A stretch of DNA of 64,000 bases from Arthrobacter sp. MYb23 (GTDB lineage Bacteria > Actinomycetota > Actinomycetes > Actinomycetales > Micrococcaceae): assembly GCF_002979775.1 (NCBI RefSeq), contig NZ_PCPR01000003.1:186001-250000 (forward strand), read 5' to 3'. Position 1 is the first letter of the stretch, and each line of letters starts with the position of its first letter. Below, piece by piece: positions 18,512 through 26,337 of the stretch. The position numbers and the translations under genes are program-made. The notes under the pieces are model-generated. The model saw nothing but the letters and a program-made list of their open reading frames with translations. It did not search any database and was not told where the DNA came from.

Positions 18512-18812
18512 TGCGGGCAGGATTCGCTGAGTAGCGAGGGGAACGGCCGTGGCGCCGTCCTGCTTCCACATCGACCTCAATCGCGCCGACCTGTTCCAAC
18601 GCGATGAGGTGTTTGGCGACGCTGGGCTCGCCGGCGCTGACCGCCGCGACGATGTCCCCTCTGGACGCAGGACCATTTGCCGTCAGGAACCTCAGAATTT
18701 CATTGCGGGAGCGGTTGCCGAAGGTTGCCACGGCGTCTTCAACGTCAGGCGACCAGGCGTCGTCGTGAGGCTGCGTGATCCGTGGCATGGCTCCATTCTT
18801 GCTGAACCACAT
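18465..18812 (-). CDS. ArsR-family winged-helix regulator
   Basis: A 115-residue winged helix: FGNRSRNEILRFLTANGPAS, then DIVAAVSAGEPSVAKHLIAL, then the wing RRHGRSPRYSANP. It is convergent with the EspR-like gene, overlapping it by 47 nt, and divergent from the sigma-like gene at 18970. The AT-rich intergenic stretch 18830-18870 contains TTGACG/TTGACA promoter-like elements and the inverted repeat AATTAT-N8-ATAATT (18848-18867). It may control the conjugation-linked sigma gene (inference). Confidence 0.7.
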   Translation of the reverse strand: MWFSKNGAMPRITQPHDDAWSPDVEDAVATFGNRSRNEILRFLTANGPASRGDIVAAVSAGEPSVAKHLIALEQVGAIEVDVEAGRRHGRSPRYSANPARIKELLDAHLRYVLEE

Positions 18813-18969
18813 GCAAAAAGTAAGAACTAGGGTCTTGACGATACTTTAATTATCTTTGACAATAATTTTTAGAAGCTTGTGTTGTGGTCGTTCGTTACCA
18901 GCCACGTTGAGTCGCCACATCTGGTGGCGCTGGAGATATAAGAATCCGTTAGTCGAAGCGGTGAGAGCC

Positions 18970-19869
18970 ATGAGCCTGGAACACCTGACGGGCAACGCTG
19001 AAACAGAGAACTCAACCCCGTCCCCGGTGGATATTTCGCTGCTGAGTCCGGTGGCGCCGACGCTGACTGTACCCGTTGACCAAATGATGGGAGCAGTCGA
19101 AGGCGTGCGCCGCTACGTCATCTCGCACTTGGCTCGAATCGGCCGCTCGTGCGATGTGGATGATGTCATGCAAGACATCAGGATGGCTGCCTGGGACGGG
19201 GTGGCACGCGGTAACTACCGGCAGATCCCTGGAGTTCCATTTGAGGCGTGGGTGCAAGGAGTAGCGGGAAATGTCTGTGCTGCGCACGTCCGTAAGGAAC
19301 TCGGCCACAAGACCTTGCCCCTGCTTGTAGATCCGGGTGAGGGGGAGAGCTCGGAATTTCTGCAGAAGCTAACGGTGCTAGTCGTGTCCCGTGACTACCG
19401 CGATGCCGACGAGATCATCGATCAAGAATGGGCGCATATGGTTCTTGGGCTGACTCGGGCCGCTGTGGCAGCTCCGGTATGGCACCTCGCAGTGGGAAGC
19501 CTCACCGAGCCGCGACGTCACGCCCCTCCATCGCCGCAAGACCGTCGCCGCTGGAATGCAGTCACCGCGGTTCGGCAGACTGCAAAGACAATAAGCCAAG
19601 CGTTGGATGTAGATCCTGAAGCTGTACACGACATGCCCGGTCTGTGCCGGCACGCCGTTGGTTGTCTGCCAAGTCCGCTTCTGCGGGGAGTGGCCGAAGC
19701 AATCGTTTTGCCCGAACATCACGGCGTCCAACGGCAGGTTGCCATCACCGCGGTTGCCGAGGAGTTCGAAGTCACTGATCGATACGTGGCGGTTCAAATC
19801 GGCACGGCTCGTCGGCTGTATCAAACGGCATGGAGAGTCATTCGCAGTTCCATGACTTCGGCTGTCTGA
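18970..19869 (+). CDS. Sigma-70-like factor of the ICE
   Basis: 299 residues from ATG 18970; the frame is open upstream to 18856. A sigma region 2-like segment lies at about 40-105 (VRRYVISHLARIG, DVDDVMQDIRMAAWD, FEAWVQGVAGNVCAAHVRK). A C-terminal HTH resembling region 4 follows (ITAVAEEFEVTDRYVAVQIG). The linker between them is long. It precedes two transfer-type genes in the same direction, so it may drive them. Divergence from known ECF groups is high; a sigma-like domain protein is the safe call. Confidence 0.65.
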   Translation: MSLEHLTGNAETENSTPSPVDISLLSPVAPTLTVPVDQMMGAVEGVRRYVISHLARIGRSCDVDDVMQDIRMAAWDGVARGNYRQIPGVPFEAWVQGVAGNVCAAHVRKELGHKTLPLLVDPGEGESSEFLQKLTVLVVSRDYRDADEIIDQEWAHMVLGLTRAAVAAPVWHLAVGSLTEPRRHAPPSPQDRRRWNAVTAVRQTAKTISQALDVDPEAVHDMPGLCRHAVGCLPSPLLRGVAEAIVLPEHHGVQRQVAITAVAEEFEVTDRYVAVQIGTARRLYQTAWRVIRSSMTSAV

Positions 19870-19919
19870 GTCGTGTTGCACATTGGCGAGGTGAGTCATG
19901 AATAGGCTTGGAGGCAAAC

Positions 19920-20633
19920 ATGATGGGATCATTTTGGCGCGGGCGAACAACTCGACGGTGGGTGTTCGGCCTAGCACTGGCGGCCATTCTAGGCGCCCTC
20001 ATCCTCGTTCTGGTCGCGCCGAGGGAGTCTCCTTCTACGAATGGGACGAGTGCCCCGTCGGCTGATTCTTCGACGCCGCGGACTCTGCCGAGCGTTTCCC
20101 CGACGCCTACGCCGAAGCCAACGAAGTCAGCTCCACTCTCTAAAGTGCCGGCGTCTGTTCCGCCTGTCACGGCCGATTTTCGGGCGCTTGCTTCCGCAGC
20201 CGCCGTGGCTATCTATAGCTGGGACACACGAAGTTCGTCCTATTCGGATGTGTACGCTCGAATTCGGGGTTGGTGGTTTGTCCTCCCTGACGGATCAAAT
20301 CCGTTGGCCGTCCTCGTTCAGGAGTTTGAGGCAACGGGCGTAAACGCGGGGACCTTCGCTTCGCTTGCGGGCCAAGGTGCCTACAGGGCAGCAACGTTTG
20401 AATCCATGGCATGCGACAACGAACTCGTAAAAGTTCGCGAACGCCCCGCTCCGTGGGTGGGGCTTCATGTCTGCACGGTTCGACTCAAGGTCGTTGACCA
20501 AACAGTCAGTAGCAGCAACTCATACACAGCGCCGGTCAGCGTGATGGCCAATTGCCCGCCGGCAGCTACCGCCCCGCCTGATCGATGCCAAATGGTCGGC
20601 TTTTATGCGTCGACTAGCCGGATCGTCTACTGA
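19920..20633 (+). CDS. Membrane-anchored, TcpC-like conjugation protein
   Basis: 237 residues from ATG 19920 (GGAGG at 19910-19914). A basic N-terminus and one transmembrane helix (WVFGLALAAILGALILVLV) are followed by a Ser/Thr/Pro-rich linker (about 45-85) and an extracytoplasmic domain of about 150 residues with paired cysteines. The topology and the position directly before a cell-wall hydrolase fit a T4SS assembly protein of Gram-positive ICEs (TcpC/VirB8-like), but sequence similarity was not verified. Its stop overlaps the next start (TGATG). Confidence 0.55.
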   Translation: MMGSFWRGRTTRRWVFGLALAAILGALILVLVAPRESPSTNGTSAPSADSSTPRTLPSVSPTPTPKPTKSAPLSKVPASVPPVTADFRALASAAAVAIYSWDTRSSSYSDVYARIRGWWFVLPDGSNPLAVLVQEFEATGVNAGTFASLAGQGAYRAATFESMACDNELVKVRERPAPWVGLHVCTVRLKVVDQTVSSSNSYTAPVSVMANCPPAATAPPDRCQMVGFYASTSRIVY

Positions 20634-21739
20634 TGCCGCATCCGGCATTGGCGAAGGCCGTAGTCAGGCGCCGAGCCCTAGTACGGGCTGCAACCGCCGT
20701 CGTTCTCGTCATCGTGCTTTCTTTGGGTGTTATCCTCAGTGCCGTCGCTTTAGCCTTCTCGGGCGAGAAGCCGGAATCCCCTGTCGGGTGTGTGTCCCGC
20801 AGCGTTGCGGTCACACAGGGCGCCCTCGAGAACAGCGGATCGCTGCCGGACGGACAAGCCGTTGGACTCTCCGCAGGGCAGATTGCTGTGGCACAGGGGT
20901 ACATTTCCGTTGGGAAGCAACTTGGCGTTCCTCGGGAGGCGATGGTAATCGCCGTAATGATGTCTCTCCAGGAGTCGACCCTCCGGATGCTCGCCAACGC
21001 GAATGTCCCTGCGTCATTTCAGTTTCCACATGACGGGGTTGGGAGTGACCACGACTCAGTAGGTTCGGCACAGCAGCGTCCAGCGGCGGGATGGGGATCT
21101 GTTGCAGAGCTGATGGATCTTTCTTACAACGCACGGGCATTCTATGGAGGGCCGTCTGGACCGAATCAGGGTAGTCCTCGAGGTCTGCTGGATGTGCCAG
21201 GCTGGTCTGCCATGAGCAAAGGGCAGGCGGCCCAAGCAGTCCAAGTCTCGGCGTTTCCCGAGCTCTATGCTCGATGGGAACCACAGGCCACAGCCATCGT
21301 GGACCTGCTCCAAGGTGTCACCACCGTCCCGACGTGCCGCGCGGGGGAGAGCGAACGGTTAGATCCGGTCTTGGCGAAAGGTTTGTCGCAAATCCGACAA
21401 GACATTTTGCACTACACGCAGATGGGTGTGGGTGGTGCCTACGTCTGGGGTGGGACGGCTTTCAAGGCCTGGGACTGCTCGGGATTCGTGCAGTGGATCT
21501 ATCGGCAGGTTGGGATCGACCTGCCGCGTGTGGAGCAGTGGCGGGTCGGGCGAATGACCGACAGCCCACAGATTGGAGACCTTGTCGTGCAGAACCCGCA
21601 AGGTCCATACAACTGGGGGCATGTGGGGATCTACGCTGGGGACGGAATGATGTATAGCGCGCTCAACCCGTCCGCTGGGACGCTGCTGCATCCAATTGAA
21701 TGGAACCCTGGCGCCGCCTACTTCAACTTGCTTGAATAG
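20633..21739 (+). CDS. NlpC/P60 cell-wall hydrolase of the conjugation system
   Basis: 368 residues. An N-terminal membrane anchor (VVLVIVLSLGVILSAVALAF) precedes a lysozyme/transglycosylase-like helical domain (about 75-230; AMVIAVMMSLQESTL with a candidate Glu). The C-terminal NlpC/P60 (C40) peptidase has the catalytic Cys in WDCSGFVQW and the His in WGHVGIYAG. It would open peptidoglycan locally for the transfer channel, as VirB1/TcpG-type proteins do. It is coupled to the upstream gene by a 1-nt overlap and faces the minus-strand STAND gene; no obvious terminator was seen between them. Confidence 0.85.
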   Translation: MPHPALAKAVVRRRALVRAATAVVLVIVLSLGVILSAVALAFSGEKPESPVGCVSRSVAVTQGALENSGSLPDGQAVGLSAGQIAVAQGYISVGKQLGVPREAMVIAVMMSLQESTLRMLANANVPASFQFPHDGVGSDHDSVGSAQQRPAAGWGSVAELMDLSYNARAFYGGPSGPNQGSPRGLLDVPGWSAMSKGQAAQAVQVSAFPELYARWEPQATAIVDLLQGVTTVPTCRAGESERLDPVLAKGLSQIRQDILHYTQMGVGGAYVWGGTAFKAWDCSGFVQWIYRQVGIDLPRVEQWRVGRMTDSPQIGDLVVQNPQGPYNWGHVGIYAGDGMMYSALNPSAGTLLHPIEWNPGAAYFNLLE

Positions 21740-21852
21740 TGCCTACGCGTTCGTTCTGAGTAGAAATTTGGCCGCCTCAATGTTCCGCCCGAGTGACAGA
21801 GGCATCTAGTCAGGGCGCACTTCAGAGGAAAGATCTGATGGTCGAATCAAGT

Positions 21853-24800
21853 TCAAGGCAAAGACAGACAGCTCGCCTGTCGGGGACGAGTTAGAGATGC
21901 GTCGATGACAACAACTTCTACGCGACGACCCGCTTGCATCTGTAGCACGGACTTCTCCTGAAGAACGGACAGCAGGGCTTCGCGGCTTCCGAACGCTGCG
22001 GCCTTCCGTCGCCGGTGGTCCTGATTCGTCCAACTTTCGAGACCGAACCAAACTGCAATGTAGATGCCGTAATTTGTGTTCAGGTCGGCCATGTACCGGT
22101 CAACTAGTTGGCTCTGGAGGGAGTCTTCTATCTGAGGGTTCCAGCAACCTTTTACTTCCGCAACGATAGTGAACAAATTGGGAGTGTTTGACTCGGTCAC
22201 GTCAACTGCATCTACACGTATATCTGTGCGCTCGCCGACACCAGTGTTGACCCTTCGAACCTGAACCTCACGGTTCACAACAGCACCGCGAGCGAGGAGC
22301 ACGCTGAGTAGTTCAGTTCTGAGGTAGTCTGACACGTCGTCTTCTGACTTCGGCCTCTTCGAATAGGTGTCCCAGAGCAATGGCGACGACGGAGTGTCCC
22401 CCTGCAGTCTGTCCTGAATCGTTTGCAGAGCCTCCAAACAGGCCGCAAACAACTCGGCTTCAGAACGAACAAGTCTTGACCCGTTGCCTGCGGCCAATTG
22501 GTCAATCTGTGCCGGTTTCAGCGGCCCCCAGCTTCGGTCCAGATAAGCCTGCTCGGCACGGACTAGTGCATATCTAAGAGCTGGTAGTTCCGGGTGAGCA
22601 GTTGCGATGCGCTGAACACTAGACACTGAGTCTGCGCTTCCTCGCATCACGAGGGCATCGAGCACGCTCTCACGCCAAGTCGCCACTGTTTCCATGGGAC
22701 CAACCAAGCCGTTTCCTTGGTTCCACGAATCCGATTCTGGTGGAAAGTTATTGACTAGCCACTCGTAGAGAGCGACCATTTCGGCATCGCCAAGGTGGGG
22801 AGCTTTGCGTCTGCCTGTCGGGCTCATTGCAAGAAGGACTTCTTTGAAGAAGTCCGGAACGTTTTGCATAAGTTCAGAAATTATTGGCCAGGAGACGGCG
22901 GCATCAGCGAATAGCAACCGTAGCCCCGCTTCGCGGGCGCGTTCAGGGTTCTCGGCGCGCTGTTCTGGCAGCAGCCACTGGACCAGTAGCGGAAAAACCA
23001 AGTCAGAATGGTTGATCAGCAAAGCATCAACTAGATCTGTAAGTGGACTAGTTGGAACTTCCGTCGTCTCGAGCGTGTTTATGAGGGCCGCCGCCAATTC
23101 ATTGCTGAGGAGAAGTCTCATCTCTTCTCTGAGGAAGATGCTCGAGCCTTCTGTGATTGCAACGTTGACTAGCTGTAGCAGCGTTTGGGTGAGCTCTGCC
23201 CGGGCGTTGGGCAACGCGAACCCCATGATCACTCGCTTGTCTTCGTCGCCTTCAGCATCGGCCATCGGCCCCCAATCTAGAATGATTGGAGCCCATTCTC
23301 GCCACACGTACGGATCTAGCTCCGAAAGCAGTTGCGGCATCTTCCGTAGTAGAAGTATCAAGCTGCAGTAGCCAGCTGTCGCCGGGTAGTACCGGAGCCT
23401 CTTTCCGACCCAATCATTCGATGAGCACTGGCCATGTCGAACGTAAATGGCTGCCGCCGCGACAATTTCCGCCTGTGTTCCGGAGTCAAGAGCTTGCCAG
23501 CGAGGGTGCTTGGTCAGATCGGGTTGATGCTCGTTCCGATAGTGATCGTCTTCTGGTGGGACTGTGAGGTAACGCGTTAACTTCCAAAACGCGGTTGTAT
23601 CACCAGCCCTTGCCAGGGGGATCAGCTTCGAAATTTCTGATTGTACTTGCGCATCAGCTGCATCGATCTTCTGCTTTCGCTCTGCTCGCTTTTTCTCAAG
23701 CTTTCTTGTGAGCCGAAGGATTTCCCGCTCGGCATCGGCCTTTGGGGAATCGAGTTCAACCGGCTCTCGCCACGCGGCAAAGACCTGGGCCACGGGATGT
23801 TCGCCCGGCAGATCAAGCACCCGATCCACCTGTGCGCGGTCCGCGGAGTTGACTACGAGTTGCAAGGCCCTCCCGAGATTTTCCCTAAGCGCCCCGGTCG
23901 AGACTACGTACTTATCCATCAACCAATCAAAGTCTTCAGCAGAGAGCAGAACAGGTCCGTTGATTCCCAATCTGTCGGTTATTGCGGCAGGAATGGTCGG
24001 ATCGTCATCGTCCAACACCGAGAGGACGAGTGAGAGGCGAGTCGCGCGTGGCAACTCCAAGTGTTCTATGTCACTCTCCCTGAATAGGGGCTCAAATTCT
24101 CGTGCTCGATGTCTGACCACGAGCGTTGCCGCCGCGAGAGCGGAGCTTTGATCTAACTGCAACAAACACATAGCAAGAATTGCTTCGACAACTGGTGCAA
24201 ACGCTGAGTCTCCAATTACGTGGGGTTTCGAAAGCAGCCAATCGCAAGCTATTTGCAAATCGATTGAGCTAAGAGAGTGTGCGATCTCAGTGATGGCCAC
24301 GGCATACATGCCAAAGGACTTCTTCGTGTACTGCAAGTCAAGAATCCCGAAAACCTCTGCGGTGCTCACCGCGTGGGGCCAGGAAGTCATCAGGGCCGCA
24401 GCTAGCAGCTCCTGAGTTTGGCTAGGATCGCGCTCGCCCTTGAGGGGTGCCCTTAGGATGGGCAGAAGCATGTTGGTGCGGGCTTCCTTGCACAAATCAT
24501 GGATCGCCCAAGCCGCTGGCACGCGAAGAGTCAGCTCGGCATCTTCATTGAGCGCAATTGCTTCCAACTCTGGCAAGGATGCTCGGAGCCTACATTGGCG
24601 GGCGACCTCAATTGCCAAACGGCGTAGATCATGCGAGTCCGATAAGAATGCTTCTCGAATTTGGTGAGTTAGTTTCGGATGGTCTAGCCCGGAGAGGTCG
24701 CGTTGATAATCATACTGAATTCGGCCAGATCGAGCTTCTACTAGGAGTGCTGCGACGACGCGCTCTTTAAGAGAGTCCTCCGACACTCTGACATTCAATA

Positions 24801-26046
24801 GAAATGCTTCGGGATCTGCTTCGATTAGCCACGCATATTCCGCGGATGTTGCAACGAGCCATGCCGCCAGCTGCCTGACCTGCGTATGGATTCTTCCAGA
24901 AGGTGACCTTAAGAGCGAGGTAATCTGTGAATGGTTGAGCTTAGAACTTGATATCCATTGTGCAGCCAAATAGTCCGCAAAGGTCGCATGAGCCCACGTT
25001 AGACGACCGCTGCCGCCCCCTGTGAAAATGCCGGACTGAAGGGCATCATGATTGACCTCAGCGGAGAATTTAGTCTTTGTAGTTTCGGGATGGAATAGCT
25101 CCGCAGTGCACTCCTCCACCGTTAGGTCCTCAACTTCTGCCTCACTTGCAGGGCCTAGCCAGAAGCTCGGTCGACCTCCGAAAATAGACAAGGCCGCTAA
25201 GCGACTCGCAGCTTCGTAGCGAGAGGTGCCGTTGTAAAGCGATCCGCCGAAGGAATCACGTCGACCATGATTCCTTTCTTCGCACAAAGCAAGCAGACCG
25301 CTTCTGTAGAGCTCGGTCGGTTTGATGGCCAGGCTACCCTCCTTCTTGAACGTAGTCGCAAGCAGCCTGAGCGTAAGGGGCCGAGAAGCAAGCGGCACCG
25401 CATGAGCATTTTCAATTGCCGACAGAAATGTTTCAGAGTCGACACCGTATGAGTTGGCCAAACCGGCAGCATCAAGCCTGCGCAAGGGAAGCAGCTCGTA
25501 AGGCACGACGCCCGGATAGTGCTTTCTCAGGCGCTGCTCTAGGGAGATCGGCCACTCCGCTGTTCTGCTGACTATTCTTAAAATAAGTCGAGAGCAATCC
25601 CAAGAGTCCAGATATTCAGCAATGAGTAGATGAAGAGCCTCGATGCGGGTGTGTGCTTCGTCGAAACTGTCCAACGTTAGACAGAGCATGTGGTCGCCAT
25701 CCAACCAGGCTGTTATCTCTTTGCCTTCCAATACCTTGCGTACCAGCCGATCTTCACTTGAATAGGAAGCTAGGTCGACCCTGAGTGCATGGGAGGCTCC
25801 TCGAGTCACTAGTGGCGAGTCCTTTGATATCGCAGTCGACTTGCCAATGCCGGGCTCACCCAGCAAGATCAGACACCGGTTCCCCGCCAGATCTTCGGTT
25901 GCGAGCATGTCAGAGTTCGTAGTGATATAAGGGCCGTCGCGTCGCTCCAAGAGCCAGCCCGACCTATCCGTCGAGTAGGCGCGGTTCGTGGGCAGCCAGA
26001 AGCGTTCAATGCGAGCTGTGGGTGCGTCGACGCTACCTGGAACCAT
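21853..26046 (-). CDS. STAND-like NTPase with C-terminal PD-(D/E)xK nuclease-like domain
   Basis: A 1397-residue single-gene locus. The P-loop is near the N-terminus (GEPGIGKST, 63-71) with Walker B LTLDSFDEA (about 124-131), in a NACHT/STAND-like NTPase. A very long helical-repeat region follows (about 400-1230; HEAT/ARM-like, for example LASLPELEAIALNEDAEL). The last 130 residues show D1275 (RTDIRVDA) and E1297-V-K1299 (TIVAEVKG), the PD-(D/E)xK pattern of restriction-type nucleases. Large STAND NTPases are frequent anti-phage sensors (Avs, bNACHT). Here the presumed effector is C-terminal, unlike the N-terminal effector of typical Avs. GC content is lower than in the flanking genes, suggesting separate acquisition. 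Confidence 0.75.
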   Translation of the reverse strand: MVPGSVDAPTARIERFWLPTNRAYSTDRSGWLLERRDGPYITTNSDMLATEDLAGNRCLILLGEPGIGKSTAISKDSPLVTRGASHALRVDLASYSSEDRLVRKVLEGKEITAWLDGDHMLCLTLDSFDEAHTRIEALHLLIAEYLDSWDCSRLILRIVSRTAEWPISLEQRLRKHYPGVVPYELLPLRRLDAAGLANSYGVDSETFLSAIENAHAVPLASRPLTLRLLATTFKKEGSLAIKPTELYRSGLLALCEERNHGRRDSFGGSLYNGTSRYEAASRLAALSIFGGRPSFWLGPASEAEVEDLTVEECTAELFHPETTKTKFSAEVNHDALQSGIFTGGGSGRLTWAHATFADYLAAQWISSSKLNHSQITSLLRSPSGRIHTQVRQLAAWLVATSAEYAWLIEADPEAFLLNVRVSEDSLKERVVAALLVEARSGRIQYDYQRDLSGLDHPKLTHQIREAFLSDSHDLRRLAIEVARQCRLRASLPELEAIALNEDAELTLRVPAAWAIHDLCKEARTNMLLPILRAPLKGERDPSQTQELLAAALMTSWPHAVSTAEVFGILDLQYTKKSFGMYAVAITEIAHSLSSIDLQIACDWLLSKPHVIGDSAFAPVVEAILAMCLLQLDQSSALAAATLVVRHRAREFEPLFRESDIEHLELPRATRLSLVLSVLDDDDPTIPAAITDRLGINGPVLLSAEDFDWLMDKYVVSTGALRENLGRALQLVVNSADRAQVDRVLDLPGEHPVAQVFAAWREPVELDSPKADAEREILRLTRKLEKKRAERKQKIDAADAQVQSEISKLIPLARAGDTTAFWKLTRYLTVPPEDDHYRNEHQPDLTKHPRWQALDSGTQAEIVAAAAIYVRHGQCSSNDWVGKRLRYYPATAGYCSLILLLRKMPQLLSELDPYVWREWAPIILDWGPMADAEGDEDKRVIMGFALPNARAELTQTLLQLVNVAITEGSSIFLREEMRLLLSNELAAALINTLETTEVPTSPLTDLVDALLINHSDLVFPLLVQWLLPEQRAENPERAREAGLRLLFADAAVSWPIISELMQNVPDFFKEVLLAMSPTGRRKAPHLGDAEMVALYEWLVNNFPPESDSWNQGNGLVGPMETVATWRESVLDALVMRGSADSVSSVQRIATAHPELPALRYALVRAEQAYLDRSWGPLKPAQIDQLAAGNGSRLVRSEAELFAACLEALQTIQDRLQGDTPSSPLLWDTYSKRPKSEDDVSDYLRTELLSVLLARGAVVNREVQVRRVNTGVGERTDIRVDAVDVTESNTPNLFTIVAEVKGCWNPQIEDSLQSQLVDRYMADLNTNYGIYIAVWFGLESWTNQDHRRRKAAAFGSREALLSVLQEKSVLQMQAGRRVEVVVIDASLTRPRQASCLSLP

Positions 26047-26337
26047 AGGTTCATCCTAGGCGGACTATTCCGCACCGCCACCGCGCGAACATTGATCCTG
26101 CGATGGTCCGGTCAAACACGCCACCTGGTGGATGACGTTGGTGTGTTTGCAAGCTTTTGACTGTCTAAGGGCAAAAGGGTCGGTGCGATCCTTTAAAGCC
26201 CTCCAGGCACAAACATAATCTGTGGCAGGGAATGGTGGCTGTCGTACGTCTAGAAGTGCGCACCATAGAATACTGGGCTAGGGAGTCCGGTGGGGGCTCG
26301 TCATCGTAGGTCCGTCGAAGCAGAGAAGAAAGATCAT

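Noticed and set aside
19378..19977. 199-codon minus-strand frame opposite the sigma-like gene
   Set aside because: The plus-strand frame has the readable sigma-type motifs and coding bias; this is its shadow.
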